NCBI GenBank assembly: GCA_951799425.1
Contig: OX637392.1
Span: forward strand, 51,866,593-51,930,592
Reading direction: 5' to 3'
Length of the DNA stretch: 64,000 nucleotides
DNA from: Ilex aquifolium
Lineage: Eukaryota; Streptophyta; Magnoliopsida; Aquifoliales; Aquifoliaceae
Positions 45,773-56,244 of this stretch are shown here, piece by piece (the first letter of the stretch is position 1; each line of letters begins with the position of its first letter). The position numbers and the translations under genes were made by a program. The notes under the pieces are model-generated. The model saw only the letters and a program-made list of their open reading frames with translations, had not been told where the DNA came from and did not search any database.

Positions 45773-47339
45773 TTTGTTTGCATGATTATGTGGGAAGGAT
45801 TGGGGTACAATTTGGTGTACTTATGTATGTATCAAGGTTTATTTTTGTACATAAACTGTGGGATTTAATTTCACACCTCATTAGAGGTGGTTGCTATTCA
45901 CGGGCCATTGTGCTCACCCAAACATATAACATTTTTTAAAAGAGGATCAGGGTGAGGAGTAAGTCTGCTGATATACAAGGGATTAGAGGACTCGAAGATT
46001 TATTGTATTGTAGGTCTTCAGGAATAAATGTCTTTTATAGTTTTGAGACAAATATTCAATAATTTTGGGAGCAATATTGCTTATGTTTAGAGTAGAGAAC
46101 CTTATGGTTTAATTATTATTTACATGAGTTTAATAATGATGTTGGTGATGTTTAGTTTATTCCTCTGGTATTCATTAGGTCGGTGGAGGATCACTTTATT
46201 ATTTGTCTTCCGCTGTATTTTGCATTTATTATGCACAAAGTTGGTTGGTTGGTTGGTTAAGGCCTTGGTGGCCGGTCCGCCGCCCACCCTATGTGATCCG
46301 GGGTGGGGGTGTGACAATAGAATCCCATGTCGTCACATAATTCTCAACAAGTTACCCAAGCTTCGATTGACCGTTTGTGGATGACAAGTGCTAGAATGCT
46401 TGAGTTCAGTCCCATGTTTTCTCCATAGTGTCCTCCAAAAGTGTTCCATATACTTGACATCCTATCAGAGACAATTGAAGTTGGAATTCCATGTAGTCTC
46501 ACCATTTCTCTTAAGAATATATAAGCAACATGTGTGGTATCAACAGTTACTTGAATAAGTTTCAAAAATGGGCCATTTTAGAAACATAGTCCACTATAAC
46601 AAAAATAGAATCGTATCTCTTCGCTGTAGTTGGAAGTCCTAAAACAAAATCCATGCTAATATGTACCCAAGGAGCTTTTGGTGTGGGTAATGGAGTGTAC
46701 AAACCGTTGTTTTGCGAAATCCCCTTGCCAAATTGCCATATTGAACACCTTCTAACCAACTTCTCCAAATCCTTATACATCTTTAGCCAATAATAGCGAT
46801 CAACCACCATCGCCATTGTTTTGTCCCTTCCAAAATGACCTTCTAAACCATTGCCATGAAGTTCCCTCATAATCTACAAATGTAGGGATCCCTTTGGAAT
46901 GCACAACTGATTTCCCTTGAATAATACCCATCGTATACCATGTATGACAGCTTGTTTCTTTCTGTTGAACCTTGTAGTTCAACTACAATAGAGTTGAAAA
47001 ACAGGTATTTTCATATTGATTTTTTAGTTCTTCAAACCCTATTACTTGTGTACTCATCACTGTCAACAATAGAGTTCGCATACTCAATGCATCCGCAACT
47101 TATTAGACTCGCCAGCATTGTATTTAAGAGAAAAGGTAAAACCTTGTAGATAAGAACTCCATTTGACATGCTTTGAATTTTGCATCTAGGAATTCAAGTA
47201 CCTCAAAGCTTAATGATCAGAATAAACAACAAACTCTCTATATGCTAGATAATGCTCCCAATGTTGAATGGCTCGAACAAGTGCATAATTGAGTCGAGGT
47301 TGTTAATTGAGTCGAGTTTGAATATCTATATAATAAAGT

Positions 47340-49800
47340 AGATCGAAGTTTGAATCCAAAAGACAAAGAGAGATCCAGATCGTTTTGAGACAAAATCCAA
47401 AAGATAAAGAGAGGTCCAGATCGTTTTGAAACAAAAGACGGTTCAAATCATCTCAAAAATTTTGATCCAATGGTCTACGATTAGTCCTAAATTTTTTTTT
47501 CCCGCCCATGAAGAAGCCTATCTCTCATGCGTCTCTCTCTCTCATGCCTCTTTCTCTCACTTCTGCCTCTCTCTCACGCCTCTCTCGCTCTCACGCTTCT
47601 CTCTCTCCCAATGTATCACGCCTCTATCACATGGAATCCATCACAAATCTTTCCCCCTTCTCTGCCCTAATCTCACGTCCCTATTTCTTATATATCCCTC
47701 TCTTCTTCCTCATACTTATCCCTCATCACTCTCTACACCCTATCTGCATCATCACGGCCAAGCCGCCAACAACAACCACGATGCCACCAACAACCACGAT
47801 AACTTTGACTCACCGCCTTCGACGCTACCCAGATATGTCTCCTCTCTCTATTCATCTCCTTTTCCTCTCTGGCTCAGCTGCTTTGTTGATTCACCTAACC
47901 ACTTCTCTGATTTTAATTGTACAAAACCTATGGTTTTATTGTTTCGATTAGGGCAAGCTTGATGGAATTGATCCAGTTTTTAATTTCCCATTGTGGAATC
48001 GATAATCTATTCTTGGTTGCGTGGAGTTATAACAATAGTTTGTAATTTTTGTATTTTATTTAATTTAATTTCATGCTGTTTTGATTGAGTTTTGAATTGT
48101 AAAAATTATGGTTTTTCTCTGTAGGCTCCATATGAAACTCAACATATACAGCAAATGTGAATCTCAAACTATTCCAGCCGTTGAAACATGGTGAGGTTAA
48201 TGATTTTGTTAATTCCTTTTCTTTTCCCTATCTCTCTTATTTATTTCTTAACAGGGTAATAATATGTTATTTCACAAAGAATTTGTCAATTATGTTGTTG
48301 TCTATTATTTAGTAACCAACTGAGATACTATATAAATTTGTGGGCCCATAATCTTTGCATGAATGATCATTCGTTACCTTCGAATTAATATTTCAGATGT
48401 GATTTTTTTCTTAAAAGAAGTTAATTTTCATGAGTCAATTGAAATTTAATGTGTCCACGATCAATTTTTTTTTCTTTTGTATTGCACAGTGACTTCAGGA
48501 TGTAAGTTGAGCCTAATGTGTTCAGAATTAATGCTTTGTTTTCTTTTGTTTTAAGTTGCAAAGAATCCTCACCAGACTTAAGTTGCAAAGAATTTGTTGA
48601 GCCTAATTTGTTTTAAGTTTTAAGTTGCAAAGATTACATTTTGACCATAGGTGGTTTGCTATTTGTTTGATTTTAGTTCGTTTGTCATTTGTTTGAATTT
48701 GACGGTTCTCTACATGTGTGTTGATTGTTCTTTAAAATTGTGACGAGAGGAATTAAATTTATGTTTCGATTCATTTTAGTTAGTTAAAATGTTATTTATT
48801 GTGAAATTTATGCCTGATTTTGTCTTAATATTATGTTGTTACTATGTCTTCGTAAAGTTTGATGAACTTGATTGTGTATTGACATTGAAGTTCTGAATAT
48901 TTCATCCGTTTCCAAATCAGGCGTTGAGTTCCATGATATATAATGTATGGATTCGGATACGAGAAGTTAGGGGTGATACTAGATATGGCGGCATTGGGGA
49001 AGGAAATTATTTTTTCTTCTTTTCCCAATTTAGACGTGTGGGTGTAGAGAGAATTAGATGTAAAAAGTGAGGAACATGGGCATAGAGATTAACATGTTAG
49101 AATTGAAGAGCTCTGCCTTGGACATTGAAAAAAATGGCAGAATTGATTGATGTCAATTTTGTTGTGAACAAGACCCTTTCTCTCACTTAGATGCAGCGGC
49201 AACTTTCTGCCATTATACGAATATTGTCAGTCTCACACCAAGATACTAAAAAAGAGTATGATAGATAAATAATGTTTTTCGGAAACGAAAAAGAAAATTT
49301 TGTTCAGCTGCTAGATATTCATGGCTGACTTTACACATGATGCTTTTGTGTCTTTAATGTCAAGCAAATATTTATTAGTTGCCAATAAGCATCATGAAAC
49401 ATGAAGAGAATCAAAAAAGCCGAAAAATACAGAATAATATAGACAATAATGGACGCACCCTCGCACAGAGTTCCAATGCTTGTGGCTGGAAGGCAGTGAA
49501 AGGAAGTGCCTGTTGAAAGAGAAGTTATACTCAAACGAATTAGGCTATTTTCTTATTCTGCCATGGAATCACTGGATGCCAGGACATATAACCTCCTACT
49601 TTGTCTGAATGCATCAATACTCGATGAGCAAAAACCTATGCTACTTACATTTGTTGATTCCAACCAAAATAATTAACATATATGAGAATTTTCTTGATTT
49701 TGATAATATATGAGAATTGTTAATCTACAGATGGTCGGAGCATTGGTCGATGACTGGGCGACGAAGGTTGCAGTAGAGGACGTTAATTCTCCACATTAAT
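47340..49800. other. Left part of the Helitron, mixed exon-like and non-coding sequence
   Basis: A 40-bp unit (AGATCCAGATCGTTTTGA) is duplicated at 47365-47440. 47510-47970 is C/T-rich and leader-like. A 66-bp exon-like piece with CTGTAG acceptor and GTGAGG donor lies at about 48125-48190. No product is recognised for any of these; they might be exons of other captured genes or 5' leader sequence. Confidence 0.35.
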
Positions 49801-50382
49801 TTGTGAATACAAGAAGCTAAGATTGAGGTACACTTCTTGGTATTTGAAATTTGGAAATCATTCTTTTATATGAATTGTTCAGTGTATTCGAAAATTGGGT
49901 TGCCTCTTCTAAGCTAAATCATTCTTTTATAGAGTTGCTTGGTTGTATTTATATTGATGTTTAGTGCTATTTAGGTCAGTTTTATATTGATGTTTATTAC
50001 TACTTGATAAGTTCAATTTTGTATTGGATAGATTGCTTTGTGGGTAATGTGACTGGGATTTTGTATCGTATATCCCTAACAAAGGTTTTTAGCATTATGT
50101 TTGTAGGCATACGAGGTAAGCTTTAATAAGTGATATCGATTTTCTAATGATTATGCTAAAAAGTTGAAGCATTTATAACATTCTGTCTACATAACATTTG
50201 TGAAATTAGTCCAGAACCATGCTTTTGGATTGTAGTATTCTTAGGATTGAATGAATATGTGGATTTAATTAATATTTCTGATTTTTTTTATTTAGTGAAT
50301 TTATGGGGGTGTGTTAGTATTTCTGAATTGATGTGAATGCCTAATAATTTTTGGGTTTTGAATGAGGTGATTTGAATTGCAG

Positions 50383-51041
50383 TGCAGGCACTGCAGGTGA
50401 TGTACACTTCATTGAATAGTCCCTCACAGCTAGCTGGTTGGAAATCAAGTGGTGGTGATCCGTGTGGAGAGTCATGGAAGGGGATCACATGCCAGGGTTC
50501 TGCTGTTATTTCTATGTGAGTGTATATAATCTCAAAGCAGGATTATATCATACAAGAATAGCCTTTTTGTAGATTGTATTCTGTGTTCTAAGAATGACTT
50601 GGTGAGTCATGAGATGCATTTTTTATTGTTTAACAGTCATATTTCCGGGTTAGGACTCAACGGGACAATGGGATACTTGCTGAACAGCCTTACATCCTTG
50701 AGAACAATGTAAGAGTCTTTAACTTTCCAAGACATTGTAATTGTATTTTTTTTCCCTCAAAATTTTGGCTGATATGTTATTATTGTTATTGTGATCTATT
50801 GTTTGTTTTAGGGATTTGAGTGGCAACAACATCCATGATTCAATTCCATACCAGGTACCACCAAATCTTACAAGCCTGTAATATTTAAAAGCATTAAATG
50901 ATGTTTTGTTTGAAAAAACCATTTAATTCAAGGCTTGATGTACATTACTTATCCATTTGTCTGATGCAGAAATCTGGCAACCAACAATTTAAGCGGGAAT
51001 TTTCCTCATTCCATTGCCAGCATGGTTTCTCTTAGTTATTT
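50383..51041 (+). pseudogene. STRUBBELIG-receptor-family (SRF-like) LRR gene fragment, four exons
   Basis: Exons 50383-50515, 50637-50708, 50812-50877 and 50970-51041 have GT/AG borders and join in one frame. The first gives [18 protein letters not shown] with [16 protein letters not shown], the SUB-domain signature of plant SRF (LRR-V) receptor kinases; the next give LRRs: ISGLGLNGTMGYLLNSLTSL, DLSGNNIHDSIPYQVPPNL and NLATNNLSGNFPHSIASMVSL. In the family this part lies outside the cell, after a signal peptide and before a Pro-rich region, transmembrane helix and kinase. Here the signal-peptide exon upstream and all later exons are absent. The reading frame is intact, so capture or truncation is not very old. 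The enclosing Helitron explains the missing parts. Confidence 0.85.
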
Positions 51042-51715
51042 GTGAGTGGCACATCCTGAATTCTGAGGGACACAGTGATATGAATTGTGGGATTCATTCG
51101 TTTGCTATTATGAATTTCGAACAAGACTCTAATTTGATAGTTTTTTAGGGTATGGTAATGAATTGTATATACAAGTTTAAAATTTTTTGAGGTCCTATTT
51201 TTAGAGGAATTGTAAATTGTAAGAATTTGAGCCTCGAGGGAGGTTCAATTTTTTCCGATGGATGCATATTTTTCTAATTATCTTTTTTTTGTTGTTGTTA
51301 TAAAGTGCCTTTAGGCACGATAATCTATCTTAATAAGATATAATTGTTTTTGAAATAACAAATTTAGGGTACCACAAGAACGGTTGAGATCAATCTAAAT
51401 TGTTATGTTTGATGGTTTATTTCTTGTTGGACTGCAGTAAGAGACCCAGAAGCCACATTTCATGTTTATATTCATTGTTTGACAACTTTTGATCCTTTTT
51501 ATTTCACTAAATTCATGACATTAAAAATGATCAAACAATTTTTAGCTTAATGCATGTTTATATTCATTGTTTGATTATTTCGTGTTTAAGAACTATATAC
51601 AATGCCTTCAGACACGTGATATAGGGTGAGTTTAGGCTTTCAGTTTAGTACGTGTCCGAGTTCAGTATTTGATTATTTCACGTTCAAATTCAATGTTCAA
51701 TTTTTTTTAGTTGCA

Positions 51716-51745
51716 CCGTGCCTTCAGGCACGGGTTATCCCTAGT
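51716..51745 (+). terminator. Helitron 3' end hairpin and CTAG/T
   Basis: Perfect 7-bp stem (CCGTGCC/GGCACGG) with TTCA loop, then GTTATCC and CTAG-T. In Helitrons the hairpin acts as the rolling-circle termination signal. Confidence 0.7.
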
Positions 51746-52869
51746 TATCATATATTCAAGAGTGTGTTAATTGAGTCGAGTTTGTTGAACTTGAGTATGA
51801 TCAGATTTAGATCTGTTGTCGTTAGCTCAACAAAAATTTTTTGAACATTTGAGCCGAACCAAGCTCAATTTCTTAGTAAAAATTTTCAAAAATTAAACCC
51901 TAAATCTTTTTTTTTTTCTTTTTGCAAACTTAGTAGTCAAGATCTCCCAAAATCAGTAAAATATCAACTATAAAATCAGATTCTAGAAATTTGAGACGAC
52001 ATCCATATCAGCTCATTGGACTTTTGATCACATGAAAAAGAAGTCAGATAAAAGAGGGGGAGTTTTAGGGGTCAACCCTCCAATGCCTAAGTCAATAATT
52101 GACTCAAGGATATTGAATATCTTTTTGGGCCGAGTAGTAACGTACCTCATTATATTCCGGTAGAGCTCCATTTATAGGCGTGTGAGATTTGATTCCTTCT
52201 GAAAGTGAACTCTAATCTCCCTTATTTGTTGGTTAAAAGAATGAGGTTTCTCTAAGAAGTGGACTCTAAGTCTCCCTTATCATTTCAAGGGGATGAACTT
52301 TACTATCCTAATTAACTGGGGCTTTATCTCAATCATATCGGATCTTTGGTTATCTGAATATAGAGGTTTCGTCATATGGGGCAAAGCTTCTACTTACCGA
52401 GCTTGATTCTCCTCAGTTCCGACTACGTACCCAACTCTTTTTCCAAGCTTTTTCTTTTTAACTGATTTTTTTTTATCATCACTTTCTATTTTTTGCGTTT
52501 GGGAAAAGACTTTGATTTGCTCTACTTTTCTTGTGTTATTTTTATTAGAGCTGGGCAAAAGGCTTGGCAGCGGGTCGGGCCTATTCACCTCGTCCATGGT
52601 GGATTGAATGTTGGTCTAGTCCAACTAAATTTTCTATGGCCCATGGTTTGTCTATCAAGTCGATCCTACAAGGTCTACTTAAGAAAATATATATTTTTGT
52701 TATATATGACATGATATTGGACTTGTTAATGGTGAGGTTTATGAAGTCCCATTTGAAATTTCCAAGCAAATATATTTTTTATTAAGAGAATGATACAATT
52801 GATTATTTTCAAGAAAAATGGCAAGTTTTAAATTTGGAAAATGTATTTTTTTTTTCTTTAAGATTAAAC
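51746..52869. other. Intergenic sequence
   Basis: No gene is recognised. GAGTCGAGTTTG-like words after 51766 look like hAT subterminal sequence. 52550-52650 (GAGCTGGGCAAAAGG...CGGGTCGGGCC) resembles a hAT end. Frames at 52394-52785 lack known motifs. Confidence 0.35.
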
Positions 52870-53491
52870 ATGTGGAAGCTATTAGTAGAATTCTTAAAGG
52901 TGGTCCTTATTTTTGTGGGGGTAAACTCATGGTTTTGAAGAAATGACATCCAGACATTAAGCTAACGACAATTGAATTTTCTAACATTTCAATATGGGTC
53001 AAGCTTTTTAATGTTCCTCTCTAGTTATGGACTAAGGAAGGCTTTAGGTACTTAGGTAGCATTATTGGGAAACCTTTGTATCTCGATTCCCCCACTCTCT
53101 ATAAGAGCAGGCTTAATTTTGCAAGGATGTGTATTGAGATGATCTTCTAAGGACTAAGGACATTCCAAAGTCTTATAAAATTAAGTTGGGTGAGGTTATG
53201 CATTAAATCTTAGTTGAAATCCCTTGGATACCTCAAAAATGCTGAACATGCAAATTGTTTGGTCATTCAAATGTTGGATGCCCATTAGCTCCTAAACAAA
53301 ATACTCCTCAAGTTTGGAGAAAAAAGGAAGCCAACATTGGAGAGCCTTGCATTGATGAATGGCGTGAAGCTCTTAAAAGCAAAAGAAAAAATAAGATAGA
53401 GGTGTCTCTAATGGAAAGAACTAGAAATATTAATGGAGGAGAATCCTCCTTAAACTCTTTTAATGTTCTTTGCTTGACACTCCCTATGTGA
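52870..53491 (+). pseudogene. LINE ORF1-like relic: DUF4283 plus CCHC knuckle
   Basis: In the plus frame: HVEAISRILKGGPYFCGGKL, HPDIK after a TGA, LWTKEGFRYLGSIIGKPLYL followed by DSPTLYKSRLNFARMCIEM, then after a shift a zinc knuckle C-x2-C-x4-H-x4-C (TCKLFGHSNVGCPLAP). This is the DUF4283/zf-CCHC_4 arrangement seen in plant L1-type LINE first ORFs and related domesticated genes. Stops at LKK*HP, PL*LW and IF* show decay. The remaining Lys-rich tail runs to 53491. Confidence 0.75.
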
Positions 53492-53647
53492 GGGAAAATA
53501 ACAAGGTTGAGGAGATGGAAATAGATCTTGATAATCCCTTTGATAATCTTCTTGAAAGGGGTCTCTTCCTTCAAAGAGAAAAACAAGAGAAAACTTCGTA
53601 GAAGGATTTAAAGTTTGAATGTTAGAATATCAAATATCAATGTCTTA

Positions 53648-54785
53648 TACTCTATTTGATATGATGAAAAAATGGAAGGATGGAAAGTTGGAAGGATGAA
53701 TAAAACATCATGTTTAGTAAGGAAGGAAAATATGAAGGATAAAAAAGTAAATGGATTAACTTTTTTTTTAACTCACCAAAATCAACCCCTTCAAAATCGG
53801 AAGAAAAGTGGATAGAAAGTTAATTATTTGTGTTGAAATATATCTTATTTGTCAATATATTTTTTTATATATACATATATTATGTATACATTAATTTCAT
53901 ACAAAAATACAATGATAAAATATGTATTTATATATATATTTTTTAAAAAAAATAAAAATAAAAATAAAAATTTTAAATTAAAAAATATATATATTTTTTC
54001 CATCTTAACTAAGGGTGAAAATTTTTGACTCAACACGATGATACGATTCAAATTCGACACGAATTTTATGACACGAACTTGATTATAACTCGACACGAAC
54101 TTGAAAATAACCTGACACGCGAACAAGAAATATAAAAGACTCATATTCAGTTCAATCAGTTAAACTCAAAATGACACCATCAACCCGTTTATTTAAAAAT
54201 AAACATTCTCTCTATTTTCTTATTTGTATGGTAACACGAAACTAACATATTTAACTAATATTATAGACATAAAATGTTAATTATTTATAACTATTTATTA
54301 AGCACTGACATAAATATTATATAAAAAATATTTTTACTTATTATTATTATTATATTTATTTAAGTTAATTTTTAATTTCTAGAAAAAATATTAACATGGA
54401 TTCAATTAAGTAAAAATAGAATATTAGTGTTAAATTTTTTATTTAAAATTTATCTGGGTCAACATGAATACGAACATGATACAAAAATAAACAGGTCAAC
54501 TTGTAACTCGATACGACGCAATTAATTAAATGAGTTGAGTTATGTTTGACTAATGTTCGATACAAACCCGTAATGACTCAACACGAATCTGACACGACTC
54601 GACTCGATTGTACCTCTAATTTTAGCCAACACAAAAAAAAAATAGTCATTTTTATTTTCTATCCATCCAACAAATACAAATAAAGGAAAGTGTATTATTT
54701 CTACTTTTCTTCCTTGAAGTATAGAAAATATATCCCTCCTATTTTCTATCGAACTTACTTTCTATCATTCTCACTAAACGGAGTA
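53648..54785. mobile_element. PIF/Harbinger-like MITE split by a hAT-like insertion
   Basis: Ends TACTCTATTTGATATGATG and (inverted) TACTCCGTTTAGTGAGAATG are inverted repeats, and both flanks are TTA (53645-53647; 54786-54788). Removing 54010-54626 leaves about 520 bp. GGAAGGATGGAAAG and CCATCCAAC words mirror each other. Confidence 0.65.
54010..54618. mobile_element. hAT-like non-autonomous element nested in the MITE
   Basis: The left tip TAAGGGTGAAAATT and right tip (inverted TAGAGGTACAATCG) are weak inverted repeats. Flanks ATCTTAAC (54002-54009) and ATTTTAGC (54619-54626) match 6/8 with only transitions. CGACACGAA and TGACACGAC words recur near the ends, like the element at 23259-24004. 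Confidence 0.6.
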
Positions 54786-54793
54786 TTAAGTAT

Positions 54794-54960
54794 GAGTAAT
54801 GCTATATAACTCAAATTTATAACCCAAAGTTGCATCTCAAATGAAAGAGAATCACTGGATCAGTAGGTCCCATTTAAAAAAGTTGATGAGACTCATTCAT
54901 CCAATAGTAACCCTTCATTTGGGATGAAAATTTGGGTTACAAATTTGGGTAGTATTTTCC
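54794..54960. mobile_element. Short MITE (167 bp) with perfect 9-bp duplication
   Basis: Arms of about 45 bp are inverted: left contains CAAATTTATAACCCAAAGTT, right (inverted) CCAAATTTGTAACCCAAATT. Both flanks are ATTAAGTAT (54785-54793; 54961-54969). Confidence 0.8.
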
Positions 54961-54969
54961 ATTAAGTAT

Positions 54970-55588
54970 TAAGGGTACAGTGCTCTCCTTGAACTGTTAC
55001 ATCATGTCACGAAGTCATTTTCTGCACCCCGAGAGACTCTACGCGTAGAAAGTATCTATTGGCCACTCAGCGGAACACGGAAATGTTAAGAGGACAGATA
55101 CACTTTTGGCTTATTCAGACATAGAAAACGCTGAAATCTCCAGAACCTTTGCACCGCCACCACCTCTGTCCATTTGTCAAACTCCAACACACGGTTTAAT
55201 GAATTGAATGGTCCCAAATAGAGAAATTTTACATGTGAAACTAACTGCTAGGTGGTGTGCCCATGAATGCAGGATTCTTCGAAAAAGCAAGGGCTGACTC
55301 GCAGACTTGGGACCTTGACTTAGCAATGAATGAAGAGAGTTTTCGATGAAATTTTTAATACTATCGTAGAAAAGTCATGATTTATTTAAGAAAAAAAAAA
55401 TCTAACAATTAATAAGATCACATAAGTTATATAGTATCAATTCTCGATTCAAAATTGAAATTCATGGACAGTTGCGATAAATCCGGCTCACCCCATTTTT
55501 CCATTCGGATCTCTTTCCAGTAAAAGACCTTATCCTATTAAGGTCTCACTTTAGGATTCAAGAAATACCCACCAAATTCTATTCTTAT
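54970..55588. other. Intergenic sequence
   Basis: No gene or clear repeat border is recognised. Confidence 0.3.
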
Positions 55589-55604
55589 TTATATTTATTT
55601 ACAA

Positions 55605-55802
55605 TCTAAAGCGTAGTTCAAGTAGTAATAGGGACGATCTGTAAATTCAAACGCTCTGAATTTGAATCTTGGCAACTCTTTGAGGTCAGATCAGCTCATG
55701 ATTTATCCATTATGAATATTTTAATTTTGACCGAATCAGAAAGGAGATTAGTTGAAATGCGTGTAAACTGATACAGACACCCTTGACCATTAAAAAAAAA
55801 AA
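55605..55802 (+). mobile_element. SINE (tRNA-derived) with poly-A and diverged target duplication
   Basis: The head GCGTAGTTCAAGTAGTAATAGG resembles an RNA polymerase III box A, and GAATTTGAATCTTGGCA about 30 bp on resembles box B. The element ends in A(11). Flanks TTATATTTATTTACAA (55589-55604) and TTATATTGTCTACAA (55803-55817) look like one diverged duplication. Length of about 195 bp suits a plant SINE. Confidence 0.65.
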
Positions 55803-56244
55803 TTATATTGTCTACAAGTAATGTCCAATCAGGTTCATCCCGTATTAAGTTGGTTTGACGAGTCAACCTTCTTATGATTGATTCTTACTGTCAAGATTAA
55901 ACCAAATATTCAATAATTTTGTGTTTGATAGACAATCATTTTAAGAATTACCTGCCCTACTAAAAACGTTAACCCAGTTTCTCTATGTGATAGCTATACT
56001 AATTGCTTGTATATAGGGTTGTCAATGGACTGGACTGGATCGGATCGGGGTTGAGTCTTTGCTATTAAGTTGTTTGTTAAATGCATCCATCCTATTTATG
56101 ATCGAGTTTATGCCGTAAATGAATTTTGCTAATTAGAAGGATGTTTAATTGGGTTCATGTCTACTTAACTATTAACAAATTTGATGGATCAACAACTTGT
56201 AATCTCAATATATTTTGATTAAATGTATACATACTAATTACTTA

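Larger units (their letters stand above)
43928..46316. mobile_element. Solo LTR (2.39 kb) inserted in the gypsy integrase relic
   Basis: It begins TGTAATACCCCAAATTTTTG and ends GGGGGTGTGACA (TG...CA), and is flanked by a perfect 5-bp duplication ATAGA (43923-43927; 46317-46321). The two integrase halves are on either side. The TGTAATACCCC...GTGACA tips and the length suit long LTRs of plant Tekay/Del-like gypsy elements. With both target copies present and no internal region, unequal recombination between LTRs is the simplest origin. A TATATATATATA box lies at about 44054-44066 if the LTR is read on the plus strand. Confidence 0.85.
43150..47310 (-). pseudogene. Decayed Ty3/gypsy pol (RNase H and integrase), interrupted by a solo LTR
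   Basis: On the minus strand: RNase H end ALVRAIQHWEHYLAYREFVV with YSDH and ALRYL (47300-47165), HVKWSSYLQGFTFSLKY (about 47150-47090), integrase zinc part MRELHGNGLEGHFGRDKT and core HISMDFVLGLPTTAKRYDSIFVIVD (46870-46562), IPTSIVSDR (about 46470), then after the solo LTR RTTKKTPFEAAYGLKPQ and FEEGDMVLVHLR (43890-43628). This is a different gypsy lineage (chromovirus-like by the integrase wording) from element 1. Multiple stops and shifts; RT, protease and gag are not found. It is cut on the right by sequence at the Helitron border. Confidence 0.8.
47325..51744 (+). mobile_element. Candidate non-autonomous Helitron carrying receptor-kinase exons
   Basis: The left end is A/TCTATATAATAAAGTAGATC, matching the plant Helitron 5' style (TC after an A). 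The right end has a perfect GC-rich hairpin CCGTGCCTTCAGGCACGG (51716-51733), a 7-nt spacer and CTAG followed by T (51741-51745), the Helitron 3' signature (hairpin, CTRR, insertion between A and T). There is no target duplication, as expected. The interior lacks Rep/helicase coding but holds STRUBBELIG-family exons at 50383-51041. Other hairpin-like ends (GTGCCTTTAGGCAC near 51308) suggest nested or decayed termini. Confidence 0.7.

Noticed and set aside
47426..47962. Two overlapping plus frames of 147-178 residues
   Set aside because: C/T-rich leader-like repeats of CTCTCTCTCA and CACCAACAAC; no domain, two frames equally open.
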